The notes below the pieces were generated by a model. It was given only the letters and a program-made list of their open reading frames with translations. It did not search any database and had not been told where the DNA came from. From contig NZ_LR733303.1 of the NCBI RefSeq assembly GCF_902506105.1, forward strand, positions 806,001 through 870,000: DNA of 64,000 nucleotides. Direction: 5' to 3'. A program made the position numbers and the translations under genes. How positions within the stretch are numbered: the first letter of the stretch is position 1; the number at the start of each line of letters is the position of its first letter. Below are positions 19,417 to 26,866 of the stretch, one piece after another. The DNA comes from Aeromicrobium sp. 9AM (GTDB lineage: Bacteria > Actinomycetota > Actinomycetes > Propionibacteriales > Nocardioidaceae).

Positions 19417-19886
19417 CCGCGCCGAGCCGAGCGCCGGGCGAGGAAGGCCACCAGGCCGGGCCCACCGCACACGATCGCGACGGCAGGGGCGATGCTGGCC
19501 ATCGTCGATGCGTGGCGGGCCCCGTCGGCGTCAGCGAGGAAGCCGAGCGCCACGGTGATGACGCCGAGCGCCACGATGCAGGCGAACAGCACGATCGGCA
19601 GGTGCCGATCGACGACATCCGCCCGGATCGTGAGACTCGACGACCGCCGCCGCCCCGACAGCACGCGCTGCGCCACCGCCGCGTGCACCGCACCGAAGAC
19701 CAGGGTCGCGCCGCTGATCACCCAGGCATTGCCGAGGTCGCTGGCCACGCCGAGTGCGACCCAGCCGGCTGCGAGCCCGCACCAGTACCAGGCCGGAATG
19801 CCGATCTGCGCGATGACCTCCTGCTCCCGGTCGGCGATCACCTTGAGTGCGAGCCGGGCCTCGGCCTCGCTGATCTCGTCTGTCAT
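19413..19886 (-). CDS. Four-helix membrane protein co-transcribed with a winged-helix regulator
   Basis: 157 residues. A ~25-residue acidic N-terminus (SEAEARLALKVIADREQEVIA) precedes about four membrane helices (~28-48, 52-70, 98-120, 130-150) with a basic cytoplasmic loop (QRVLSGRRRSSS). This arrangement of a small integral membrane protein followed by a wHTH gene is common in actinobacteria, and its role is unknown. It lies 10 bp downstream of a perfect palindromic operator. Confidence 0.75.
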   Translation of the reverse strand: MTDEISEAEARLALKVIADREQEVIAQIGIPAWYWCGLAAGWVALGVASDLGNAWVISGATLVFGAVHAAVAQRVLSGRRRSSSLTIRADVVDRHLPIVLFACIVALGVITVALGFLADADGARHASTMASIAPAVAIVCGGPGLVAFLARRSARRG

Positions 19887-19895
19887 GTCGTACCC

Positions 19896-19941
19896 ACTTT
19901 CCTGTCAGGAAAGTGAGGCTACGGTTTCCTGGTGGGAAAGT
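19896..19941. promoter_or_regulatory. Double palindromic operator of the wHTH/membrane protein operon
   Basis: ACTTTCCTGTCAGGAAAGT (19896-19914) is a perfect 9-1-9 palindrome. A second, degenerate copy, GTTTCCTGGTGGGAAAGT, lies at 19924-19941. The centres are about 27 bp apart. The first copy ends 10 bp before the minus-strand start at 19886, so binding would block transcription of 19413-19886 and the regulator gene. The adjacent crotonase gene to the right may also be affected. Confidence 0.7.
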
Positions 19942-19988
19942 CAACGTCGCGTATCGCGGGTGACCAGTCGTGTGGAAAGAATGGGTCC

Positions 19989-20759
19989 ATGGATCACGTT
20001 CGGTATGACGTCGACGAGAACATCTGCACGATCACGATGGACCGGCCCGAGGTGCGCAACGCCGTGGACGGCCCGATGGCCGCCGACCTGCGCGAGGCGT
20101 TCCAGCAGTTCGAGGAGGACGAGTCGCTGGCCGTCGCCGTGCTCACCGGTGCCGGCGGCACGTTCTGCGCGGGCGCCGACCTCTCGGCGGTCGACGACCC
20201 GGAGCGCCGCAACGAGCTCGATCCCGAGGGCCTCGGCGGAGGTCCCATGGGGCCCAGTCGCCTGGAGCTGACCAAGCCCGTCATCGCGGCGGTCTCCGGT
20301 CACGCCGTCGCGGGCGGACTGGAGCTCGCCCTGCTCGCCGACCTGCGGGTGGTCGAGGAGGACGCGGTGTTCGGCGTGTTCTGCCGGCGCTGGGGTGTGC
20401 CCCTGATCGACGGCGGCACGGTGCGCCTGCCGCGGATCATCGGCCAGGGCCGGGCGCTGGACATGATCCTCACCGGCCGTCCCGTCGGTGCCCACGAGGC
20501 GCTGCAGATGGGGTTGGCCAACCGCGTCGTCCCGGTGGGGGAGTCGCTGACCGTTGCGCACGATCTCGCCGAGCAGATCGCCGCGTTCCCGGCCGAGTGC
20601 ATGAAGGCCGACCGCGCCTCCGCCTATCGCCAGTGGGACCTGCCCCTCGATGCCGCGCTGCGTTCCGAAGGCGCCAACGGCGTACCGGTCGTGATGCAGG
20701 AAGGCGCCGCCGGAGCCGCCCGGTTCGCCGGCGGCGAAGGCCGCCACGGCGAGTTCTGA
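19989..20759 (+). CDS. Enoyl-CoA hydratase/isomerase (crotonase family)
   Basis: 256 residues from the ATG at 19989. AAGAAT at 19977-19982 lies 6 nt upstream, so it may be leaderless. The oxyanion-hole motifs are present: GGTFCAGADLSAV (~58-70) and ISG-type AAVSGHAVAGGLELALLADLRV (~103-124). The region WGVPLIDGGTVRLPRIIG fits the CaiD-like crotonase subgroup, and the Asp/Glu pattern suggests isomerase or hydratase activity that cannot be resolved here. It is divergent from the wHTH operon, with which it shares the operator region. Confidence 0.88.
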   Translation: MDHVRYDVDENICTITMDRPEVRNAVDGPMAADLREAFQQFEEDESLAVAVLTGAGGTFCAGADLSAVDDPERRNELDPEGLGGGPMGPSRLELTKPVIAAVSGHAVAGGLELALLADLRVVEEDAVFGVFCRRWGVPLIDGGTVRLPRIIGQGRALDMILTGRPVGAHEALQMGLANRVVPVGESLTVAHDLAEQIAAFPAECMKADRASAYRQWDLPLDAALRSEGANGVPVVMQEGAAGAARFAGGEGRHGEF

Positions 20760-20787
20760 GGCGGGGAAGTCCTGGGGCGCGGCCGAA

Positions 20788-20817
20788 TTGGAGCCGTGGC
20801 CCGTGTTCTGGCAGAAT
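20788..20817 (+). promoter_or_regulatory. Promoter of the rpsP operon
   Basis: TTGGAG (20788-20793) and CAGAAT (20812-20817) are separated by 18 bp, giving a leader of about 120 nt before the GTG at 20947. A GAGGAG ribosome binding site lies at about 20930. Confidence 0.5.
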
Positions 20818-20946
20818 GGGCCCTTGCGTCCGGTACGCGTGGAGACCCTCTCATCTTCAAGCGCCGGCTCACCGATTTCGTCGGCCGTGTCCCCACGCGG
20901 CTCCGGCAGGTCACCACAAACACACATCTGAGGAGACACCACACTC

Positions 20947-21501
20947 GTGGCAGTCAAGATTCGCCTGAAGCGTATGGGCAAGATCCGCACGCCGTTCTAC
21001 CGCATCGTCGTCGCCGACTCGCGCACCAAGCGTGACGGACGCGTCATCGAGGAGATCGGCACCTACAACCCCAAGGCAGACCCGTCGATCATCAAGGTCG
21101 ACGGCGACCGCGCCCAGTACTGGCTCGGCGTCGGCGCCCAGCCGACCGAGGCCGTCGCAGCCCTGCTCAAGATCACGGGCGACATCGGTGGCAAGAACAC
21201 CATGAAGTTCGCGGACGAGAAGCGCAGCAAGGAAGACATCTTCCAGGAAGCGCTCAAGGAGCTCCACAACGAGCCCAAGGCCGACGCGACGACCAAGAAG
21301 GCCGCTGCTGCCAAGAAGGCTGCCGCCAAGGCTGACGAAGCGCCCGCCGAGGAGGCCAAGGCTGAAGAGCCCAAGGCTGACGAAGCGCCCGCCGACGAGG
21401 CCAAGGCCGAAGAGGCACCCGCCGAGGAGGCCAAGGCTGAAGAGCCCAAGGCCGACGAGGCACCTGCCGACGCTGCGCCCGCCGACGAGGCCAAGGCCTG
21501 A
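20947..21501 (+). CDS. rpsP: Ribosomal protein S16 with long repetitive C-terminal tail
   Basis: 184 residues, GTG start. Residues 1-~85 are a normal S16 ([29 protein letters not shown]). From ~115 to the end the protein is a low-complexity tail of repeats such as [14 protein letters not shown], doubling the family's usual 80-90 residues. Many actinobacterial S16 proteins carry an Ala/Glu/Lys extension, but this one is long and strongly acidic. It heads the operon rpsP-khpA-rimM-trmD-rplS. Confidence 0.97.
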   Translation: MAVKIRLKRMGKIRTPFYRIVVADSRTKRDGRVIEEIGTYNPKADPSIIKVDGDRAQYWLGVGAQPTEAVAALLKITGDIGGKNTMKFADEKRSKEDIFQEALKELHNEPKADATTKKAAAAKKAAAKADEAPAEEAKAEEPKADEAPADEAKAEEAPAEEAKAEEPKADEAPADAAPADEAKA

Positions 21502-21503
21502 TC

Positions 21504-21755
21504 GTGGCAGCCCCCATGATCGAGGTCATCGAGCACCTCGTCGCCGGCATCGTCGACAGCCCTGACGATGTCAACGTGCGCGCCAAGCAGACGCGCAACG
21601 GCGAGCTGTTCGAGGTCCGGGTCAACCCGGACGACCTCGGCAAGGTCATCGGTCGCCAAGGCCGCACGGCCACCGCCATCCGCAAGGTCGCGGGCGCAAT
21701 CGCCGGACGTGGCGGCGCGCGCATCGACTTCGTGGACGTCGACCGTCGCAACTGA
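21504..21755 (+). CDS. khpA: KH-domain RNA-binding protein KhpA
   Basis: 83 residues, GTG start two bases after rpsP. A single KH domain is shown by LGKVIGRQGRTATAIRKV (GxxG loop IGRQGR, ~48-53). KhpA binds RNA, often as a heterodimer with KhpB, and its gene is conserved between rpsP and rimM in Gram-positive bacteria. The start is uncertain only in that MIEVIEHL could also serve 4 codons later. Confidence 0.93.
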   Translation: MAAPMIEVIEHLVAGIVDSPDDVNVRAKQTRNGELFEVRVNPDDLGKVIGRQGRTATAIRKVAGAIAGRGGARIDFVDVDRRN

Positions 21756-21760
21756 CAACC

Positions 21761-22294
21761 ATGCAGGTCGTCATCGGCCGCATCGGCCGGGCCCACGGCA
21801 TCCGTGGTGAGCTGAACGTCGACATCCGAACCGACGAGCCCGAACGGCGTTTCGCCCCGGGCTCGTCGGTCGTTTGCGGCGACCGTACGCTCACGATCGC
21901 GCGCGCCCGGCACCACAGCGGACGCCTGGTCGTGTCGTTCGAGGAGGTCCCCGACCGCACCGCCGCCGAGGCGTTGCACGGCCGGATCATCGAGGCCGAC
22001 ATCGACCCGCTCGAGCTCCCGGGCGATCCCGACGAGTTCTACGACCACCAGCTGGTCGGGCTTGAAGCGCGTACGGGCGACGCGGTCGTCGGCACCGTGA
22101 CCGGCATCGTGCATGGCCCCTACCAGGACACGCTGGCGATCAAGATCGACGGCCGCGAGGTGTTCATCCCGTTCGTCACCGAGATCGTGCCCGTCGTCGA
22201 CGTCACGGGCGGCTTCGTGACGATCAACGAGATCGCGGGACTGCTCGACCCGGCCGAGGCCGAGAATGCCGCCTCGGACGTGGCGGTCGACTGA
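21761..22294 (+). CDS. rimM: Ribosome maturation factor RimM
   Basis: 177 residues. The N-terminal RimM domain starts [23 protein letters not shown], and a PRC-barrel domain follows (~95-170, [33 protein letters not shown]). It assists 30S head maturation. It lies between khpA and trmD with 1-5 bp spacing. Confidence 0.95.
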   Translation: MQVVIGRIGRAHGIRGELNVDIRTDEPERRFAPGSSVVCGDRTLTIARARHHSGRLVVSFEEVPDRTAAEALHGRIIEADIDPLELPGDPDEFYDHQLVGLEARTGDAVVGTVTGIVHGPYQDTLAIKIDGREVFIPFVTEIVPVVDVTGGFVTINEIAGLLDPAEAENAASDVAVD

Positions 22295-22295
22295 C

Positions 22296-22976
22296 GTGCA
22301 GATCGACGTCGTCTCCATCTTCCCGGCCTACCTCGACGCGCTGCAGCTCTCGCTCGCCGGCAAGGCGCAGGTTGCCGGTCTGCTTCAGGTCACGACGCAC
22401 GACCTGCGCGACTTCACCACCGACAAGCACCGCAGCGTCGACGACACCCCCTATGGCGGGGGAGCGGGCATGGTCATGAAGGCCGAGCCGTGGGGCGAGG
22501 CGCTCGACGCGTTGGCCACCGACTCGGCCGTCATCGTCGTGCCGACGCCGTCGGGCACGCCGTTCACACAGCGGATGGCTGAGCGGCTCAGCGCCGAGGA
22601 GCATCTCGTGTTCGCCTGCGGGCGCTACGAAGGCATCGACCAGCGGGTCATTGACCACGCCGCCGGCCGGTGGCGCGTCGAGGAGGTCTCCCTCGGCGAC
22701 TTCGTGCTCAACGGCGGGGAGGTCGCCGCGCTCGCGATGATCGAGGCCGTCGTTCGCCTGATCCCCGGCTTCATGGGCAATCCGGAGTCGCTCGTCGAGG
22801 AGTCGCACGGTGACGACGGCCTGCTGGAGTACCCCGTCTACACCAAGCCGGCCAACTGGCGGGGCCTCGACGTGCCAGAGATCCTGCTGTCCGGCAACCA
22901 CGCAGCGATCGCCGCATGGCGACGCGAGCAGGCGCTCGAGCGTACGCGGCAGCGCCGGCCCGACCTGCTCGCATAG
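22296..22976 (+). CDS. trmD: tRNA (guanine-N1)-methyltransferase TrmD
   Basis: 226 residues from the GTG at 22296, one base after the rimM stop. A slightly longer frame exists but would overlap rimM. SPOUT-family motifs are clear: [18 protein letters not shown] (~47-65), [14 protein letters not shown] (~108-121) and [20 protein letters not shown] (~132-151). It methylates G37 of tRNAs to prevent frameshifting. Confidence 0.96.
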   Translation: MQIDVVSIFPAYLDALQLSLAGKAQVAGLLQVTTHDLRDFTTDKHRSVDDTPYGGGAGMVMKAEPWGEALDALATDSAVIVVPTPSGTPFTQRMAERLSAEEHLVFACGRYEGIDQRVIDHAAGRWRVEEVSLGDFVLNGGEVAALAMIEAVVRLIPGFMGNPESLVEESHGDDGLLEYPVYTKPANWRGLDVPEILLSGNHAAIAAWRREQALERTRQRRPDLLA

Positions 22977-23125
22977 CCGATTTCCTTCGGGGCATGCGCA
23001 TGTGGCAACATTGACCCTTGGCGCCGACGGTTCTGCCTCAGGGGAATCGTGTTCACCGCCGCATCAAAACTTCCGCATTCGTACGCTATCCGTGGGTGAC
23101 CTGTGGCACCGGCGAGGAGTAGATC

Positions 23126-23476
23126 ATGACCAACATCGTCGATCAGGTCGCCAGCGCATCGCTGCGCACCGACCTCCCTGACTTCCGCCCCGGCGACACG
23201 CTCGACGTGCACGTCAAGGTCATCGAGGGCAGCCGCTCGCGCATCCAGGTGTTCAAGGGCGTCTGCATCAAGGTGCAGGGCTCGGGCATCGGCCGCACGT
23301 TCACGGTCCGCAAGGTCAGCTTCGGCGTCGGCGTGGAGCGTACGTTCCCGCTGCACACCCCGGTCATCGAGAAGATCGAGGTCGCCACGCGCGGCGACGT
23401 CCGCCGGGCCAAGCTCTACTACCTCCGCAACCTGCGCGGCAAGGCTGCCAAGATCAAGGAAAAGCGCGACGTCTGA
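23126..23476 (+). CDS. rplS: Ribosomal protein L19
   Basis: 116 residues, full length. The core motif [25 protein letters not shown] and the C-terminal basic region ([27 protein letters not shown]) are diagnostic. A GAGGAG site lies 6 nt before the ATG. The 149-nt gap after trmD contains no clear terminator. A signal peptidase gene, often next in actinobacteria, is absent. Confidence 0.97.
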   Translation: MTNIVDQVASASLRTDLPDFRPGDTLDVHVKVIEGSRSRIQVFKGVCIKVQGSGIGRTFTVRKVSFGVGVERTFPLHTPVIEKIEVATRGDVRRAKLYYLRNLRGKAAKIKEKRDV

Positions 23477-23528
23477 GCACCGGTGAGTTGCCTGCCGCGC
23501 CGTTGATGGTGCGGGTTAGGCTCACTGC

Positions 23529-24185
23529 GTGACACGTCTGGCCAAGGGAGCAACGATCCGGCGCGATGCCGGGCTCTACGGCTTCGAACGCGCGCTGGCC
23601 CGCCAGGGTCTGCACCCCGTCGCGGGTGTGGACGAGGCGGGCCGCGGCGCGTGCGCCGGCCCTCTCGTGGCGTCTGCCGTGGTCCTCGAGCGACCCATCA
23701 AGGGACTCGCCGACTCCAAGCTGCTCACCGAGAAGCGCCGTGAGGCCTGCTTCGACCTGATCATGGAGCGCGCGGTCGACGTGTCGGTCGTCGTCATCCC
23801 GGCGGCCGAGTGCGACCGCATGGGCCTGCACGTCGCCAACATCGCGGCACTGCGCCGGGCCCTGGCTCGTCTCGCGGTGCGACCCGGCTACGTCCTCACG
23901 GACGGCTTCCCGGTCGACGGCCTGGGCGCTCCCGGCCTGGCGATGTGGAAGGGCGACCGTGTCGCGGCGTCGATCGCGGCGGCATCGGTCATCGCCAAGG
24001 TCACCCGCGATCGCCTGATGGTCCAGATGCACGAGGACTATCCGGCATACGATTTCGCCACGCACAAGGGCTACAGCACGTCGACCCACCAGGAGGCGCT
24101 GAAGCTGCATGGGCCGTGCGCCGAGCACCGGCGCAGATACGTCAACGTACGAGCAGCAATGGAAGGCGTCACGAATGAGCTCTGA
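23529..24185 (+). CDS. rnhB: Ribonuclease HII
   Basis: 218 residues, GTG start. TAGGCT at 23517-23522 lies 6 nt upstream, so it is probably leaderless. The catalytic region [23 protein letters not shown] (~31-53) has the DEAGRG motif, and further family segments follow: [11 protein letters not shown], the Asp in VLTDGFPV, and KVTRDRLMV. It removes ribonucleotides embedded in DNA. The next gene starts 11 bp before its stop. Confidence 0.95.
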   Translation: MTRLAKGATIRRDAGLYGFERALARQGLHPVAGVDEAGRGACAGPLVASAVVLERPIKGLADSKLLTEKRREACFDLIMERAVDVSVVVIPAAECDRMGLHVANIAALRRALARLAVRPGYVLTDGFPVDGLGAPGLAMWKGDRVAASIAAASVIAKVTRDRLMVQMHEDYPAYDFATHKGYSTSTHQEALKLHGPCAEHRRRYVNVRAAMEGVTNEL

Positions 24186-24489
24186 GGATCTCGAGCGGTA
24201 CGAGTCGGAGATGGAGCTCGCGCTCTACCGGGAGTACCGCGACGTCGTGACGATCTTCAAGTACGTCGTGGAGACCGACCGCCGCTTCTACCTGTGCAAC
24301 CAGGTCGACGTGAAGGTGCGCTCCGAGACCGGCGACGCCTACTTCGAGGTCTCGATGAACGACGCGTGGGTCTGGGACATCTATCGCCCCGCTCGCTTCG
24401 CCAAGAACGTCAAGGTGCTGACGTTCAAGGACGTCAACGTCGAGGAGCTGCAGGGCTCGGACTTCAAGGTGCCCGGCGCCGACGACTGA
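24175..24489 (+). CDS. DUF2469 family protein (actinobacterial)
   Basis: 104 residues from the ATG at 24175 ([25 protein letters not shown]), overlapping rnhB by 11 bp. The family is nearly confined to actinobacteria and always follows rnhB; its function is not known. It is acidic, with a conserved aromatic segment [17 protein letters not shown]. Its end overlaps the convergent GNAT gene by 26 bp. Confidence 0.92.
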   Translation: MSSEDLERYESEMELALYREYRDVVTIFKYVVETDRRFYLCNQVDVKVRSETGDAYFEVSMNDAWVWDIYRPARFAKNVKVLTFKDVNVEELQGSDFKVPGADD

Positions 24490-25063
24490 CGTCGAGAGCC
24501 AGCACCGCGCGCGCGTCCGTCGGCCGGGCGACCTCGCGGAAGCCCGCGTCGCCGAACAGGCGCACGGAGCCGTGGAACAGCTCGTTGCTGCTCGCCTTCC
24601 GCCGGTCGGTGTCGATCGGATACGCCTCGACGACCCGCGCGCCGTGAGCCGCGGCGTGATCGACCGCTGCGGCCGTCAGCGCTGTGGCGAGCCCTTGGCC
24701 GCGATGGTCCCGGCGTACGACGAAGCACGTGATCGCCCAGACGTCGGCGTCATCGATCGGCTCGGCGCTCGCCTTGACGATGCGTGAGCGGGCCAGTGCC
24801 GGCTGCGAGGGTCGAGGACCGACCCGGACCCAGGCGGCAGGGACGTCATCGACGTACGCGATGAGGGCCGGAGCAGACTCGGCCTGCTTGAGCTCACGCC
24901 GGAGCAGGGCGCGCTTGTCGTCGCTGCTGCTGGCGTCGAAGTCCTTGCGCCGGATGATGAACCACTGGCACGAACAGCTCGCTCCGTCGCCGCCGCCGGT
25001 CAGGGTGTGCTCGACGTCGGACCAGGGGGCCTCCGTCGCCGGCTCGATGCGGATCGTGGGCAT
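24464..25063 (-). CDS. GNAT-family N-acetyltransferase
   Basis: 199 residues. The acetyl-CoA-binding motif FVVRRDHRGQGLATALTAAA (R-x-x-G-x-G/A, ~113-132) is intact. The N-terminal half has a CSCQWFIIRRKDF segment seen in a GNAT subgroup. The acceptor is not predictable. It is convergent with the DUF2469 gene. Confidence 0.85.
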   Translation of the reverse strand: MPTIRIEPATEAPWSDVEHTLTGGGDGASCSCQWFIIRRKDFDASSSDDKRALLRRELKQAESAPALIAYVDDVPAAWVRVGPRPSQPALARSRIVKASAEPIDDADVWAITCFVVRRDHRGQGLATALTAAAVDHAAAHGARVVEAYPIDTDRRKASSNELFHGSVRLFGDAGFREVARPTDARAVLALDVSRRRRAP

Positions 25064-25093
25064 GCCCCATCGTACGAATGTCGCCCGACAGTG

Positions 25094-25585
25094 TCAGTGC
25101 GCGAACGGCGGTGGCCCGAGCAGCACCATGCCGCCGTTGCGCTGACCTGACGCGGCGATCCGGTCGAAGTCGACCTCGCCGGTGCTCACGTCGTCGGCGA
25201 TCGGATCGCTCGCGTCCCAGAAGAACGACTCGATGTTGCCGGGCGTCTGCAGGCACAGCATGCGAGCGAACGGCGACGTGACCATGAACGCGTGGGGGAG
25301 CCCGCGGGTGGCGAGCATCATGCCGCCCTCGGCGATGCTCTGCTCGGTGCCGTCGAGGTGCATCAGGATTTCACCTTCGAGCACCATGAACATCTCATCG
25401 GTCTCCGGGTGGAAGTGCAGGGGCGTGACCTTGCCCTGCTCCATGCGGTCCTCGAACATCAAGAACGCGCCGTCCGAGTCCTTGGCCCGAACTTTCCACG
25501 TGTGCACACCGCCGCCGGCGAACCAGCGACGTTCGCCCTCGGTCGCGGCCTTGACGATGGATGTGGGTGCGGCTGTGTTGTTCAT
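25094..25585 (-). CDS. Cupin-domain protein (quercetin dioxygenase-like)
   Basis: 163 residues from the ATG at 25585 (MNNTAAPTSIVKAATEG), preceded by a purine-rich site. Cupin motif 1 is HFHPETDEMFMVLEGE (~66-81) and motif 2 is GLPHAFMVTSPFARML (~105-120). Three His and one Glu are available to bind a metal. The reaction is unknown. It is divergent from a TetR gene that probably controls it through the palindrome at 25611-25626. Confidence 0.85.
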   Translation of the reverse strand: MNNTAAPTSIVKAATEGERRWFAGGGVHTWKVRAKDSDGAFLMFEDRMEQGKVTPLHFHPETDEMFMVLEGEILMHLDGTEQSIAEGGMMLATRGLPHAFMVTSPFARMLCLQTPGNIESFFWDASDPIADDVSTGEVDFDRIAASGQRNGGMVLLGPPPFAH

Positions 25586-25610
25586 GACGCCTTCTCCTTG
25601 ATCCGTGTCG

Positions 25611-25646
25611 TGGGACACCAGTCCCATAACGAGACTGCAGTACCAT
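25611..25646. promoter_or_regulatory. Operator and promoter between cupin and TetR genes
   Basis: TGGGACACCAGTCCCA (25611-25626) has perfect 6-bp arms around 4 nt. It overlaps the expected minus-35 region of the TetR gene, whose minus-10 box TACCAT (25641-25646) lies 7 nt before the ATG. The palindrome also lies ~26 bp from the cupin start, so one site could control both genes. Confidence 0.5.
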
Positions 25647-25653
25647 CTTGTGT

Positions 25654-26265
25654 ATGTCAACACCGTACGAGGCCAGTGGCCGCGTCGAGCAGAAGAGCCG
25701 TACGCGCACGGCGCTCGTGACTGCAGCGCGCGAGATGGTCTCTCGCGGGCTCGCACCGAGCGTCCCTGAAACCGCTGATGCGGCGGGGATCTCGCGCACC
25801 ACGGCGTACCGCTACTTCCCCAACCAGCGCACGCTCCTGGCGGCCGCACATCCGGAGACGGGGGCCGAGTCCATGCTGGGGGACAACCCGTCGACAGATC
25901 CGGCGAAGCGGCTCGACGAGGTCATTGCCCGGTTCACCGCCGTGATCCTGGAGACCGAGGCGCAGCAGCGAACCATGCTGCGACTCTCGCTCGAGGACGA
26001 CCCGGAGGCGCGCGGCGGGCAGCCACTGCGCCAAGGACGCGCCATCGGCTGGATCACCGAGGCGCTAGACCCCCTACGCGATCAGCTGTCGGACGACGAG
26101 CTGCACCGGCTGGTGCTGGCGATCCGCAGCGCCACCGGGATCGAGGCGCTGGTCTGGCTCACCGACATCGGCGGGCTGTCCCGCGAGGCGGCAGTCGAGC
26201 TGATGCGGTGGTCCGCCCAGTCGATGCTGCAGGCCGCCCTCGGCGCTACTTCTCGTACAGGTTGA
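25654..26265 (+). CDS. TetR-family transcriptional regulator
   Basis: 203 residues from the ATG at 25654. An in-frame TTG two codons upstream is less likely given the minus-10 position. The N-terminal HTH reads SVPETADAAGISRTTAYRYFPNQRTLLAAA (~30-60). The ligand domain (~65-200) is not similar to a family I can name. It probably represses itself and the divergent cupin gene. Its end overlaps the convergent lipoprotein gene by 20 bp. Confidence 0.9.
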   Translation: MSTPYEASGRVEQKSRTRTALVTAAREMVSRGLAPSVPETADAAGISRTTAYRYFPNQRTLLAAAHPETGAESMLGDNPSTDPAKRLDEVIARFTAVILETEAQQRTMLRLSLEDDPEARGGQPLRQGRAIGWITEALDPLRDQLSDDELHRLVLAIRSATGIEALVWLTDIGGLSREAAVELMRWSAQSMLQAALGATSRTG

Positions 26266-26866
26266 CGTGGTACTTGATGATCGCCGAGCCGTCGCGGTTC
26301 ACCGGGTCGAACACGCCGCCCACGCCGACGGTCAGGTAGCCGATCTTGGTGTTGCCGCCGCCTTCGACCCGATGATTGGCCTCGACGCCTGAGGTCGGCC
26401 GGTTCTCGATGTCTTGCCGCCATTGGTCGACCGGTTCGGTGCCCATGCCGAACGCCTTCAGGGACGTACTCATGACCTTGTAGGCCGTCTCGAGCGGCAT
26501 CGGCGCCATGCGGAAGTCCATGCCTGTCGGGCGAGTGGGATCGGCAGGATCCTTGTGCATGACCCGGTCGAACACCACGAGCGTGGCGTCGATCGTCAGC
26601 TCGTGATCGTCCGGCAGCAGGAAGCGGACGCGCCGCGGCTTCCTCGTCTCGTAGCCCACGTAGTCCTTGCCGGAACGCAAGCCGACGTCGTCAGCCGAGG
26701 GAGGAGTCCGCAGGTCCCACACCTCGACCCCCTTGTCATCGGTCGGCGCCGTCGCGTGCGGGGTCTCCTTGCCACTGGGGTCCTTGTCGTCGCCGTTGAA
26801 GCTCACTGTGCATCCTGTCGTCGTCAGAAGTCCGACCAGCGTCATCACGATCGCCCGTCTCACCAT
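26246..26866 (-). CDS. Lipoprotein of unknown function
   Basis: 206 residues. A signal peptide with lipobox LLTTTGC places the acylated Cys at residue 19, so the protein would be anchored on the outer face of the membrane. The mature part begins with a charged, disordered stretch (~20-50) and then a compact domain I do not recognise. Its start overlaps the stop of the 578-residue protein gene by 7 bp, so the two are translationally coupled and probably act together. Confidence 0.8.
   Translation of the reverse strand: MVRRAIVMTLVGLLTTTGCTVSFNGDDKDPSGKETPHATAPTDDKGVEVWDLRTPPSADDVGLRSGKDYVGYETRKPRRVRFLLPDDHELTIDATLVVFDRVMHKDPADPTRPTGMDFRMAPMPLETAYKVMSTSLKAFGMGTEPVDQWRQDIENRPTSGVEANHRVEGGGNTKIGYLTVGVGGVFDPVNRDGSAIIKYHVNLYEK

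Noticed and set aside
22977..23125. Structured L19 leader RNA
   Set aside because: I could not find a convincing stem or match to known ribosomal leader motifs in the 149-nt gap.
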